Virus record (IMG/VR): IMGVR_UViG_3300046524_000364
Span: 1 to 30,772 of that record
Length of the DNA: 30,772 bases
DNA from: a virus
Strand: one strand, 5' to 3'
This document shows, one piece after another, positions 1 to 8,105 of this stretch. The translations under genes were made by a program, and so were the position numbers. Below the pieces are notes generated by a model that saw only the letters and a list, made by a program, of their open reading frames with translations, had not been told where the DNA came from and did not search any database. Numbering within the stretch: the first letter of the stretch is position 1; every line of letters starts with the position of its first letter.

Positions 1-1
1 C

Positions 2-247
2 CTGTTCGTGACTGGGCTGCTCAGCCTCTGCCTGACGGCCTGCGCGGCAAAGCCGGTGGTAGTAACAAAGACCCAGGCCGTAAGGCTGGAGGCCCCTGAA
101 CTGATCCCGTGCGAAAGGGTTGATGAGGATGCTGCCGACCTTCGCTTGAATGGCGATGTGTGGGAACTGAAGGACAGGGCAATCAACCTGCTCGACACTT
201 GCGCTGACCAGGTAGACGCCCAGATCAAGCGCAGCCAGAGCAAGTAG
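2..247 (+). CDS. Rz1-like outer-membrane spanin lipoprotein (5' end probably outside window)
   Basis: Small lipoprotein that would form the outer-membrane half of the spanin complex, which disrupts the outer membrane in the last step of lysis. The sequence shows a hydrophobic stretch (LLSLCL) ending in the lipobox LTAC, followed by a short hydrophilic periplasmic domain of about 65 residues. The only start inside the window is GTG at 8, which would give a signal peptide with no positive charge, so translation probably begins upstream of the window. Rz1 normally overlaps or is nested in the inner-membrane spanin gene Rz; that partner is not visible here. Its place just before cos and terminase fits phages in which the lysis genes precede the packaging genes. 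The lipoprotein call is firm; the spanin role rests on position and size. Confidence 0.6.
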   Translation: MFVTGLLSLCLTACAAKPVVVTKTQAVRLEAPELIPCERVDEDAADLRLNGDVWELKDRAINLLDTCADQVDAQIKRSQSK

Positions 248-266
248 TCAGTCACGGTGACCTCAG

Positions 267-1007
267 ATGCTTCAGATCGACGCTCGAACCAACATCGAAG
301 AGCTTTCGAAGGCTTTGCGCACGGTTGGTGAAAAGCAGCTGCCATTCGCCTTTGCGTTAATGGCTACCCGTCTGGCCGTTCTGGTGAAGAAGGGCGAGTT
401 GTCGGTGCTGAAGGCGCGCATCGATCGGCCAACCACCACGACCCTGAATAGTCTTTATGTGAAGCCGGCCAAGAAGGGGAAGCCAGAGGCTCGCACGTTC
501 TTCAAGGACGCATGGACATCTGGTGTTCCCGCGGACACATACCTGCAGCAGGCAGTGAAGGGTGGTCGCCGGCCTCATAAGCGTTTCGAGAAAGCGCTGA
601 TCGCAAAAGGGATCATGAAACCTGGGCAGTACGCACTGCCAGCGGCATCAGCACTCAATCAGTTCGGCAACGTTCCGCGCGGCACGATCATGAAGATCCT
701 GTCGGGCCTTGGTGCGGCCGAGACCGTCAGTGGTGTGCAGGCCAACGCCACAGGCAGCAAACGCAGTAAGCGTAAGGGCAATGCCCAGAAGTATTTCGCC
801 GGCGAAGTCGACGGCACCCAGGGCGTTTGGGAGCGGAAGAAGACGGCGTGGGGTGATGCGGTTCGCCCGGTGTTCATCTTCAGTGATGGCGAGCCTGGCT
901 ACCGGGTCATCCTGCCGTTCTACAAGATCGCCGACAACATCGTGAAGGCGAACAGGGTTCGTGAGTTCCAGAGCGCAATGGATGCGGCACTGGCGACGAA
1001 ACGATAG
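267..1007 (+). CDS. Hypothetical phage protein, 246 aa, upstream of cos/terminase
   Basis: I do not recognise the family. The product is basic and mixed alpha/beta, with Lys/Arg-rich stretches around residues 66-73 and 162-172 and no signal peptide or membrane segment. The start ATG at 267 follows a GGTGA-like ribosome-binding site about 6 bases upstream. The general look (an N-terminal helical stretch, a Lys-rich middle, a C-terminal segment ending in long helices) recalls minor tail or head-morphogenesis proteins of the lambda gpZ/HK97 gp10 type, but no motif proves this. It lies 19 bases after the spanin gene and before the putative cos region, so it probably belongs to the end of the lysis operon or the start of the late operon. 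Confidence 0.6.
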   Translation: MLQIDARTNIEELSKALRTVGEKQLPFAFALMATRLAVLVKKGELSVLKARIDRPTTTTLNSLYVKPAKKGKPEARTFFKDAWTSGVPADTYLQQAVKGGRRPHKRFEKALIAKGIMKPGQYALPAASALNQFGNVPRGTIMKILSGLGAAETVSGVQANATGSKRSKRKGNAQKYFAGEVDGTQGVWERKKTAWGDAVRPVFIFSDGEPGYRVILPFYKIADNIVKANRVREFQSAMDAALATKR

Positions 1008-1029
1008 GGGTTCTCGAATGACGGGCATG

Positions 1030-1110
1030 GCGCGCACCATGGCGGTGCACCCACCCCCCCCTTTGGGTCCTTCCCCGGCCCCTAGCCCCATGCGGGTAAT
1101 TCGGGCCCCG
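1030..1110 (+). other. Putative cos (DNA packaging) site
   Basis: A non-coding stretch of extreme composition lies immediately upstream of the Nu1/A-type terminase genes. It has a run of nine C at 1053-1061, then GGGTCCTTCC at 1065-1074 and CCGGCCCC, and a GC-rich stretch GGGCCCCGCGCG at about 1094-1105. The lambda right end carries GGGTCCTTTCCGG just before cosN (the cosQ segment), so the match in sequence and position is good. Packaging from cohesive ends is also expected from this terminase type. The nicking positions and overhang cannot be fixed by eye. Confidence 0.6.
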
Positions 1111-1159
1111 CGCGCCAAATATGTATGACCTTTTTCCCACGGTTGGTTGTTGTTTAATC

Positions 1160-1705
1160 ATGGCCAAAAACGAAACAACCAAACAGCGCGGGTGGTTGAA
1201 CAAATCCGAGATGGCTTCGAGCCTCGGGATTTCCCCGCAAGCCTTTGACAAATGGGGAGTTGCGCCTGTCGCACGCATCGGTCGAGAGGCGTTTTATACC
1301 GTGCAGAATGTGGTGGAAAACCGCGTTGAACATGCGCAACGGAAACAACAACCGACGGGGGATGGAACCGAAGGTCTCGATCCGCTGATCGAGTACAAGC
1401 TGCTCGAAGAGCGCCGCGGCCTCACCGCCGCTCAGCGCATTGCCCAGGAGAAGAAGAACCTGGTGCTGGACAAGCAGCTCGTGCCCGTTCCATTCGCCAC
1501 ATTTGCCCTGGCAAAAATCGCCGCTCAGATCGGCTCGAAACTGGACACCGTCGGAAAGACCGTCACTCGACGTCACCCCGAGGTTGACCCTCGGATAATC
1601 GAGTCGGTCGAGCGGGAGATCGCGCTTGCTCGAAATATTGCCGCCAGCTTTGGTGAGCAACTTCCGGAATTATTAGATGAGTACGCTGAGTCCGTGGCTG
1701 AATGA
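1160..1705 (+). CDS. Terminase small subunit, lambda Nu1-type
   Basis: DNA-recognition subunit of the packaging motor: it binds cosB and positions the large subunit for cleavage of concatemeric DNA. The N-terminus (residues about 8-45 from the chosen start) contains a winged-helix-like segment with the pattern LNKSEMASSLGISPQAFDKW, as in lambda gpNu1. Further on is a helical region with EYKLLEERRGLTAAQRI, then a C-terminal helical part that would contact the large subunit. The reading frame is open from ATG 1121, but ATG 1160 (MAKNETTKQ) puts the HTH at the usual distance from the N-terminus, giving 181 residues, the same size as Nu1. Neither start has a convincing Shine-Dalgarno. It overlaps the large-subunit gene by 29 bases, as is typical for this pair. 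Confidence 0.88.
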   Translation: MAKNETTKQRGWLNKSEMASSLGISPQAFDKWGVAPVARIGREAFYTVQNVVENRVEHAQRKQQPTGDGTEGLDPLIEYKLLEERRGLTAAQRIAQEKKNLVLDKQLVPVPFATFALAKIAAQIGSKLDTVGKTVTRRHPEVDPRIIESVEREIALARNIAASFGEQLPELLDEYAESVAE

Positions 1706-3623
1706 TCTACGCAAGTCGATCAAGCTAGGACTCCAGGCGCTCTATAAAGAACCACCGCAAACCGCCGTCGAGTGGGCGGATAAGAACTTCTACATGTCGG
1801 CTGAGTCCTCCTACAACGAGGGCAAGTGGACGACCGAGCCGTTCCAGGTCGCAATCCTGAACAGCATGGGCAACGACCTGATCAACGTCGTCAACTTCAT
1901 CAAGTCGGCGCGGATCGGCTACACCAAGCTGTTGATGGCGAACATCGGTTACAAGATTCAGCACAAGCGCCGCAACGTGATGATGTGGAGCCCAACCGAC
2001 CCGGACGCCGAGGACATCAGCAAGAGCCACGTTAACGGCATGATCCGCGACGTACCGGCGGTGGGCGACCTAGCCCCATGGTTCGGGCGCAAGCACAGCG
2101 ATAACACACTCGACCAGAAGATATTCGCCAACCGCCGCACGCTCTGGATCCGCGGCGGCAAGGCTTCGCGCAACTACCGCGAGAAGTCAGCTGACGAGGT
2201 GATCTACGACGAGTTGTCCAACTTCGACGAGAGCGTCGAAGGGGAGGGCTCTCCTATCACCCTGGGTGACAAGCGCCTCAACGGTGCGATCTACCCTAAG
2301 TCGATTCGTGGTTCAACGCCAAAGCGTGTCGGCTCCTGCCAGATCACCAAGGCGGTCGAGGAGTCGCCATACCTGCTGAAGTTTCACATCGACTGCCCGC
2401 ACTGCCACCAAGAGCAGACGCTCAAGTGGGGCGGCAAGGATTGCGAATTCGGCCTGAAGTGGGAAAAGAACGCACTCGGCGAGGCGGAAAAAGCTTGGTA
2501 CTTGTGCGAGCACGCAGCCTGCGTGATCTGGCACAACGAGATGGTCGAGGCGTCGAAGACCGGTCGCTGGATCTGCGAGCACACCGGCATCTGGACCCGT
2601 GACGGGATGGACTGGTTTGGGGTTGACGGCGAAATTATGCGCACCCCGCGTTCTGTCAGCTTCAGCATCTGGGCGATTTACAGCACCTGGAGTACCTGGC
2701 TCAGCCTGGCGGAAGAGTGGCTGAAGGTGAAAGGCGATGTCTCAAAGCTGATCACCTTCATGAACACCACGCGCGGCGAAACGTGGGACGACGACCAAGG
2801 CGAGAAGCTCGACTCCGAAGTTCTGTACGGGCGCCGCGAAGTCTATCCGCAGGTCCCGGCCCTTGGGCTTGTTCTTGTTGGTGGCATCGATACCCAGGAC
2901 GACCGTTTCGAGGGGCGTGTCTGGGCGTTCGGCCCAGGCGAGGAGGCATGGCTGGTCCATCGTTTCATTCTGATGGGCGACCCGGCCAGCGAAGAGCTTC
3001 GCCGCAAGGTGGGGCTCGAGTTGCACCGACAATTCACCCGGGTTGACGGCACCGTCATGAAGGTTGAGCGCTGGACGTGGGACGCTGGCGGCCACTATGC
3101 CGACGAGGTGTACGCCGAAAGCCGTAAGCATGGCGTGCACTGGGTCGTGCCAATCCGTGGTGCGACCATCTACGGCAAGCCGATCGCGAACTTCCCTCGC
3201 ACGAAGAACAAGGTGCACAAGGTCTTCCTCACCGAGGTGGGCACCGACAACGCCAAAGAGTTGCTGTACAGCCGCATGGTGCTTCCTGTCGATACGGCTG
3301 CCTCACAGGCAGGCGTGTCTCAGCCAGGCGTTGTTCACCTTCCGGCAAATGACACGATCTGCGATGAGTCGGAGGTCAAGCAACTCACCTCAGAAAAGAA
3401 AAAGGCAGCCATATCCAAAGGCAAGCGCGTAATGCGCTGGGACAGCGGTGGCCGACGAAACGAGGCTCTCGACTGCTTCGTGTACGCGCTCGCCGCCCTG
3501 CGCATATGCCAGCAGCGGTTCGGGCTCGATCTCGATCTGTTGGTTGCTGCTGTCACTGGGGGCAATGAACCGGATGCCGAAGAACGGCCGCGCAAGAAAT
3601 CCTCTCACTGGAATAAAAACTGA
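1677..3623 (+). CDS. Terminase large subunit, lambda gpA family (ATPase/nuclease)
   Basis: Motor and nuclease of DNA packaging; it cuts at cos and pumps DNA into the prohead through the portal. The 648-residue length matches lambda gpA (641). An atypical Walker A, KSARIGYTK, is at residues 76-84 and a Walker B-like VIYDE ends at 178-179. A zinc-ribbon-like insertion has CPHC at 240-243 and CX4C at 277-282, a feature also found in lambda gpA. The RNase H-like nuclease is marked by acidic residues in GGIDTQDD (D405), WTWDAGG (D469) and NEALDC (D599). The gene overlaps both neighbours, the next one by a single base, so it is translated within one late transcript. The C-terminus is Lys/Arg-rich, fitting portal contact. 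Confidence 0.95.
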   Translation: MSTLSPWLNDLRKSIKLGLQALYKEPPQTAVEWADKNFYMSAESSYNEGKWTTEPFQVAILNSMGNDLINVVNFIKSARIGYTKLLMANIGYKIQHKRRNVMMWSPTDPDAEDISKSHVNGMIRDVPAVGDLAPWFGRKHSDNTLDQKIFANRRTLWIRGGKASRNYREKSADEVIYDELSNFDESVEGEGSPITLGDKRLNGAIYPKSIRGSTPKRVGSCQITKAVEESPYLLKFHIDCPHCHQEQTLKWGGKDCEFGLKWEKNALGEAEKAWYLCEHAACVIWHNEMVEASKTGRWICEHTGIWTRDGMDWFGVDGEIMRTPRSVSFSIWAIYSTWSTWLSLAEEWLKVKGDVSKLITFMNTTRGETWDDDQGEKLDSEVLYGRREVYPQVPALGLVLVGGIDTQDDRFEGRVWAFGPGEEAWLVHRFILMGDPASEELRRKVGLELHRQFTRVDGTVMKVERWTWDAGGHYADEVYAESRKHGVHWVVPIRGATIYGKPIANFPRTKNKVHKVFLTEVGTDNAKELLYSRMVLPVDTAASQAGVSQPGVVHLPANDTICDESEVKQLTSEKKKAAISKGKRVMRWDSGGRRNEALDCFVYALAALRICQQRFGLDLDLLVAAVTGGNEPDAEERPRKKSSHWNKN

Positions 3624-3832
3624 TGGCCTACACGATCGAGCAATACAACGCCCTGCAGGCGGCAATCGCTGAAGGGGCGTTGTCGGTCCGGTACGCCGAC
3701 AAGAGCGTCACCTATCGGTCACTCGACGAGATGATGCGGATCCTCAAGCACATGGCCACCGACCTGGGGCTGAACGCCTGCAACGACGGCGGACGCCGCT
3801 ACACCTCATTCTCCAAAGGATACTGCCCATGA
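3623..3832 (+). CDS. gpW-like head-tail joining (head completion) protein
   Basis: Small protein of 69 residues placed exactly where lambda gpW lies, between terminase and portal. gpW is added to the filled head under the portal and forms the platform for tail attachment. The N-terminus YTIEQYNALQAAIAEGA reads like the gpW family pattern (a helix, then the phrase SVRYADKSVTYRSLDEM, in which a beta hairpin is followed by a second helix), and the size agrees with lambda W (68). It shares one base with the stop of the terminase gene and overlaps the portal start by four bases (ATGA). Confidence 0.85.
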   Translation: MAYTIEQYNALQAAIAEGALSVRYADKSVTYRSLDEMMRILKHMATDLGLNACNDGGRRYTSFSKGYCP

Positions 3833-5349
3833 GCATGCTCGACAGCCTGTTCCCTGGGTATGCAGCGAAGCGATCCGAAATGCGGCTGAAGAAAGCACGC
3901 ACGGACATAGCGCTGAAGATGATCGAGCGGCGGTTTGAGGGTGCGGCCGGAGGCCGGCGTAATGATGGATGGCGCGCCACCGGTGCCGACGCGAACGTCG
4001 AGAACGCTCCGGCCCTGGCCAAGCTTCGCAACCGCGCGCGTGATCAGCGGCGCAACAACCCGTTCGGTGAGCGCGGGATAACGGGCATTGCTGACAACGC
4101 TGTGGGCGCCGGCATTGTGCCGTTGCCGTTGGCTAAGCGGGATCGCGACGGGCTACGGCTTATGGATCTGTGGAAGGCCTGGGCCGAGACCACCGTTTGT
4201 GATGCTGACGGACTGGATAATTTTTACGGCCTGCAGCACATGATTATGGAGGCCGTTGCCGAAAGCGGTGAATGCTTGGTTCGCCGGCGCCGCCGCTTCA
4301 GCTCTGACGGCTTGCCGGTCCCGGTCCAGCTGCAAGTACTCGAGGCTGACTTTCTCGATGAGTCGAAGGCTGACATCGTCGGGCTAAACCGGATTATCCA
4401 GGGCGTCGAGTTCGACGCGCTCGGCCGCCGAGTCGCGTATTGGTTGTTCGATGAGCACCCTGGCGCGAACGCGGTGTGGGGATCCCTGCAATCGCGCCGC
4501 GTTCCCGCCGAGGATGTGATTCACGTCTTTCTCCGCAAGCGCCCCGGACAAGCTCGCGGCTATAGCTGGCTGGCACCTGTCATCCAGCGCATGCGCAACT
4601 TTGACGAGATGGAAGACGCGGTGATGGAGCAGGCGAAGATCGCCTCCTGCTTCGCCGCATTCGTCACCAAGGACGAAAACAGCGGTTCCTCTGGCGGCAA
4701 GAAGCCGCCACTGATTGACCGAGTAGAGCCGGGAATTGTCCAGGAGCTTGGGTTCGGGGAAAGCGTCAGCTTCGGCACTCCCCCGACGTTCAACGGCTAC
4801 ACGACCTACTCCTGGCAGCAGTTGCACGCCATGGCGGTTGGCCTGGGTGTTCCTTATGAGTTGCTCACCGGAGACCTAAAAGGCGTCAACTTTTCGAGCG
4901 GTCGAATGGGTTGGTTGAACTTCGCGCGACGCGTTGACGTTTGGCAGTGGCGCATGTTGATCCCGCAATTGTGCGATCAAGTTTGGCGCTGGTTTATGGA
5001 GGCGCAGGTGCTTCTCCCTGGTGGCGTTACCGAAGACGTGAAGGCGTATTGGGTTCCGCCGCGCCGCGACATGGTCGACCCGAAGGCGGAAACAGAGAAC
5101 GTCATCACTCGCGTGCGCAACGGCCTCACCACCTGGCCAGACGCGCTGCGCGAACTTGGCATCACCGACCCCAAGCGTCACGCCGAACAAATCAAGAAAG
5201 CAAACGACATGATCGACGAGTACGGGTTGGTGCTGGACTGCGACCCGCGCCGAGTTGCGGCCGCAGGTTCGCCGAGTCAGCCACCATCAAACGAAGAGAA
5301 ACCAGACGATGCCAACTCCGAACCAGGCGACGACGAACAAGACCCATGA
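3829..5349 (+). CDS. Portal protein, lambda gpB family
   Basis: Forms the dodecameric ring at the unique head vertex through which DNA enters and to which the tail is joined. The 506 residues are close to lambda gpB (533). Typical lambda-portal phrases are present: NNPFGERGI near residue 71, a DADGLDNFYGLQ segment, the VIHVFLRKRPGQARGYSWLA region (about residues 223-245), and the GVPYELLTGD ... VNFSSGRMGW block (about 340-365). The C-terminus (last 35 residues or so) is acidic and low-complexity, rich in D, E, P and S, and probably disordered. The start ATG overlaps the gpW stop. The 3' end overlaps open frame upstream of the protease-capsid gene, whose real start lies inside this gene. Confidence 0.95.
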   Translation: MSMLDSLFPGYAAKRSEMRLKKARTDIALKMIERRFEGAAGGRRNDGWRATGADANVENAPALAKLRNRARDQRRNNPFGERGITGIADNAVGAGIVPLPLAKRDRDGLRLMDLWKAWAETTVCDADGLDNFYGLQHMIMEAVAESGECLVRRRRRFSSDGLPVPVQLQVLEADFLDESKADIVGLNRIIQGVEFDALGRRVAYWLFDEHPGANAVWGSLQSRRVPAEDVIHVFLRKRPGQARGYSWLAPVIQRMRNFDEMEDAVMEQAKIASCFAAFVTKDENSGSSGGKKPPLIDRVEPGIVQELGFGESVSFGTPPTFNGYTTYSWQQLHAMAVGLGVPYELLTGDLKGVNFSSGRMGWLNFARRVDVWQWRMLIPQLCDQVWRWFMEAQVLLPGGVTEDVKAYWVPPRRDMVDPKAETENVITRVRNGLTTWPDALRELGITDPKRHAEQIKKANDMIDEYGLVLDCDPRRVAAAGSPSQPPSNEEKPDDANSEPGDDEQDP

Positions 5350-7318
5350 GACGCCGGTGCTGAGCCTGCGCGCCGCTGTGCGCGAAGGCTCGATTGATGT
5401 AGAAGCCCGTACCGTCGAGCTGACTTGGACTACTGGCGCCAAAGGGGCGCGATGGAACTGGGACGTTGGCAGCTACATGGAGGAACTGGAGGTTAGTCCA
5501 GAAGCTGTTCGAATGGACAGGCTGAACAATGGCGCTCCTCTTCTCAATAGCCACAAGTGTGATGACTTGGGTGACGTTATTGGTGTTGTTGAGCGCGCCT
5601 GGCTCGAAGGCGAGCTAGGTCACGCGCTCGTTCGATTTAGCAAGCGCGATGATGCTGAAAAAATATTTCAAGACGTCCAAGACAAAATTCTTCGAAAGAT
5701 CAGCGTCAAGTACGTCGTGCACCGGTACCAAATCACGGAAGACAGCGAAGAAAAGCTTCCAACTTACCGGGCGGTGGATTGGGAGCCGTTGGAGCTTTCG
5801 GTGGTGCCGATTGCCTTCGACGATGGTGCCAATATCCGCAGTTCCGCGACCCCGGCCGAATACACGGGCCGTCGATTCCCCACAGTTTTTGAAGTTCGGT
5901 CGGCGGTTGAGCCGATCGTAGAACCGGCCGCCGTGCCTATTATCCAAGAGGAAGTTGCAATGACCGAAGAAGAGAAGCGCGCGGCCGACGAGAAGCTTCG
6001 CCGTGAGTCGGCTGAAGAAGAGCGCAAGCGCAGCTTGACCATTCGCACCATGGCCCGAAAGGTCGGCATTGATGACGAAGCTGTCGTCGATGACTTGATC
6101 GCTCGGGGCGTTTCCGTGAGCGATGCGAGCGCCGCCCTGATTGATGTCGTGGCTGAGCGCCAGAACAAGGATCAGCCACAAACCCGCAACAGCCAGCCAA
6201 CCATCGTTAACGGTGGCCAGGATGTCGCCATCCTGAACGCCAAGCGCTCTGCCATGCAGAATGCTTTGCTGCACCGCTGCGACACCACCGTCAAGCTGGA
6301 AGACGCTGGCCGCGAGTTCCGTGGCATGCGCCTGGTGGACATGGCGCGCGAGTTCGTCGAGATGGCTGGCGGTAACGCACGCGGCATGACCCCGCAGGAG
6401 CTGGCCCGCGCGGCCTTGGGTTGCGATCGCCAAGCGGTTCGAGCCGCCGGCATGCACAGCACCAGCGACTTCCCGCTGCTGCTCGGCAGCACTGTGAACC
6501 GCACACTGCGTGATGCGTACACCAACGCCCCTCAAACCTGGCGCCCGCTGGGCCGTCCGACAACTGTGCCGGACTTCCGCGCTGTAACTCGCGCAGCCCT
6601 GGGCGACATTGCGGCGCTCGAGCAGGTTAAGGAACACGGCGAATACAAGTACGGAACGCTGTCCGAAGACGGTGCACCGATCAAAGTCGCCAAGTTCGGC
6701 AAGATCATCGCCATCACATGGGAAACCATCGTGAACGATGACCTGGGTGCGCTTACCCGTATCCCGGCAGCGCTCGGTAATGCTGCTGCGGCGACCGAGT
6801 CCAACGTGGTCTGGGCCCTGCTGCTGGGCAACCCGACCTTCACCGATGGTGTTCCGTTCTACGATGCGGGCCACGCTAACCTCGCGGCCAGCAACGGTGC
6901 AATCAATACCACAACCTTGGCGGCTGCCCGCGCAGCGATGCGTAAGCAGAAGAGCAAGGCTGGCGAGTTCCTCAACCTGGCTCCCGAGTACCTGGTGGTC
7001 GGCCCGGACAAAGAGCTGGAGGCTTACCAGTTCACCAGCTCCAACTACGTGCCAGCGAAGAACGCCGACATCAACGATGTGCGCAACGCCTCGCTGACTG
7101 TAATCGTCGATGCCCGCATCACCGGCAACCAGTGGTACCTGTTCGCTGCACCTGGTTCCATCGATACCTTTGAATACGCCTACCTCGAAGGTGAGCAGGG
7201 TGTGTTCACCGAAACCCGCGAGGGCTTCGAAGTCGACGGCATGGAAATCAAAGCCCGCCTGGTGTTCGGCGCAGCCTGGATCGATTACCGCGGCGCTTAC
7301 AAGAACCCGGGCGCATAA
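5309..7318 (+). CDS. Prohead protease (U35 type)-major capsid protein fusion
   Basis: A single 669-residue polypeptide that combines the head maturation protease with the shell subunit. Residues about 15-165 look like an HK97-type U35 protease, with the expected His in LLNSHKCDDLGDVIG (H82) and Ser in ISVKY (S132). A charged, Glu/Lys/Arg-rich helical linker (about 215-290) could serve as scaffold. The rest (about 310-669) reads as the capsid protein, with phrases such as HSTSDFPLLLGSTVNRTL and a C-terminal AAWIDYRGAYKNPGA. The frame is open from TTG 5255, but ATG 5309 has a GAAGAG Shine-Dalgarno about 10 bases upstream and was chosen. The start overlaps the portal gene by 41 bases. Self-cleavage presumably releases the mature subunit. 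The fusion type is known in phages; where cleavage happens here cannot be read. Confidence 0.92.
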   Translation: MPTPNQATTNKTHETPVLSLRAAVREGSIDVEARTVELTWTTGAKGARWNWDVGSYMEELEVSPEAVRMDRLNNGAPLLNSHKCDDLGDVIGVVERAWLEGELGHALVRFSKRDDAEKIFQDVQDKILRKISVKYVVHRYQITEDSEEKLPTYRAVDWEPLELSVVPIAFDDGANIRSSATPAEYTGRRFPTVFEVRSAVEPIVEPAAVPIIQEEVAMTEEEKRAADEKLRRESAEEERKRSLTIRTMARKVGIDDEAVVDDLIARGVSVSDASAALIDVVAERQNKDQPQTRNSQPTIVNGGQDVAILNAKRSAMQNALLHRCDTTVKLEDAGREFRGMRLVDMAREFVEMAGGNARGMTPQELARAALGCDRQAVRAAGMHSTSDFPLLLGSTVNRTLRDAYTNAPQTWRPLGRPTTVPDFRAVTRAALGDIAALEQVKEHGEYKYGTLSEDGAPIKVAKFGKIIAITWETIVNDDLGALTRIPAALGNAAAATESNVVWALLLGNPTFTDGVPFYDAGHANLAASNGAINTTTLAAARAAMRKQKSKAGEFLNLAPEYLVVGPDKELEAYQFTSSNYVPAKNADINDVRNASLTVIVDARITGNQWYLFAAPGSIDTFEYAYLEGEQGVFTETREGFEVDGMEIKARLVFGAAWIDYRGAYKNPGA

Positions 7319-7340
7319 GCCTGCCGTTCGATCCAAACCC

Positions 7341-7370
7341 AAAAGGGCGCCGCGTGGCGCCCTTTTCGTT
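7341..7370 (+). terminator. Hairpin terminator after the capsid gene
   Basis: A perfect 11-bp inverted repeat (AAAAGGGCGCC at 7341-7351 and GGCGCCCTTTT at 7356-7366) encloses a four-base loop and runs into a T-rich tract. It lies 23 bases after the protease-capsid stop and before the decoration gene. As the tail genes downstream have no separate promoter that I can see, it may act as a partial terminator or as an RNA 3'-end/stability element that raises capsid mRNA over tail mRNA. Confidence 0.85.
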
Positions 7371-7401
7371 TTCCAGTTTTTGTCTCTAAAGGGGACCTTG
7401 C

Positions 7402-7755
7402 ATGAAGACTTTCATCCAGCACGGCGACTGCCTCACCGTTCCGGCACCAGCCGGTGGCACCGTTTCCGGCGAACTCTACAAAGTCGGCTCGATCGTAGGC
7501 GTGGCCGCTACTACCGAAGTAGCCACTGCACCGGTGGTGCTCAAGCTCGGCGGCGTGTTCGGCCTGAACAAAATCAGCGCCCAGGCCTGGGCAGTCGGTG
7601 ACCCGATCTACATGAACACCACCAGTCGTGCCCTGACGAACGTGTCGGCCACCGGCCTGGTGTTGGTGGGTATGGCGACTGAGGTTGCTGCTAACCCATC
7701 CGCCACCGGTGCCTGCCGCCTGAACGGCGTATCCGCGCCGGCGGCGGTGGCGTAA
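7402..7755 (+). CDS. Capsid decoration protein, DUF2190 family
   Basis: A 117-residue, Ala/Gly/Val/Thr-rich, all-beta protein expected to sit as trimers on the outer surface of the expanded capsid and stabilise it. The DUF2190 pattern is visible: an N-terminal MKTFIQHGDCLTV strand, then PAGGTVSGELYKVGSIVGVA, and the central KLGGVFGLNKISAQAWAVGDPIY segment followed by the MNTTSRALTNV turn. A good ribosome-binding site (AAAGGGGA) lies about 8 bases before ATG. It follows the capsid gene after the hairpin terminator and is immediately followed by the connector gene, so it belongs to the head block. Confidence 0.85.
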   Translation: MKTFIQHGDCLTVPAPAGGTVSGELYKVGSIVGVAATTEVATAPVVLKLGGVFGLNKISAQAWAVGDPIYMNTTSRALTNVSATGLVLVGMATEVAANPSATGACRLNGVSAPAAVA

Positions 7756-8103
7756 ATGGGCTGGGCCTCAATGGCCCAGCGCATGCTCGGCGTTTCGATC
7801 CGCACCTTCAGTGAGCCGACAGCAGCGCTTGATCCATTGGGCGCTGTGTACTGGCTGACCGATGGTGTTGCGCCTGGTGTGCCGTTGGCCCAGGCGGTGT
7901 TCGATAGTGCCCACGTTACCGTCGATCCTGAGACTGGCGCGCCGGTGTCCTCTAACAACCCCGTCCTCGGGGTTCGGGTCATTGACTTGCCGAACGAACC
8001 CACGAATCGGGATCGCGTCCAGGCGAGGGGTGTTTTATACAAAATCCATGACGTGCAGGCCGACGGCGTGGCTGGTGTGACGCTGTTCCTTCGCAAGGTT
8101 TGA
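7756..8103 (+). CDS. Head-tail joining protein (gpFII-like/connector)
   Basis: A 115-residue protein between the decoration protein and the tail terminator, the usual place of a head-tail connector ring component such as lambda gpFII. The sequence is beta-rich (strands around DSAHVTVD, VLGVRVIDLP, GVLYKIHDVQ and GVTLFLRKV), consistent with this small beta-barrel fold. The role is inferred from position, size and strand pattern rather than a diagnostic motif. ATG 7756 directly follows the previous stop; ATG 7771 is an alternative start that would remove five residues. The stop codon lies two bases before the next gene's ATG. Confidence 0.65.
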   Translation: MGWASMAQRMLGVSIRTFSEPTAALDPLGAVYWLTDGVAPGVPLAQAVFDSAHVTVDPETGAPVSSNNPVLGVRVIDLPNEPTNRDRVQARGVLYKIHDVQADGVAGVTLFLRKV

Positions 8104-8105
8104 AT

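Noticed and set aside
648-1118. Minus-strand frame opposite the first hypothetical gene
   Set aside because: Arg/Gly-rich shadow typical of GC-rich opposite strands; crosses the putative cos region.
5615-7342. 575-codon minus-strand frame opposite the capsid gene
   Set aside because: A long shadow without family-like segments, covering a clear plus-strand capsid gene and a terminator.
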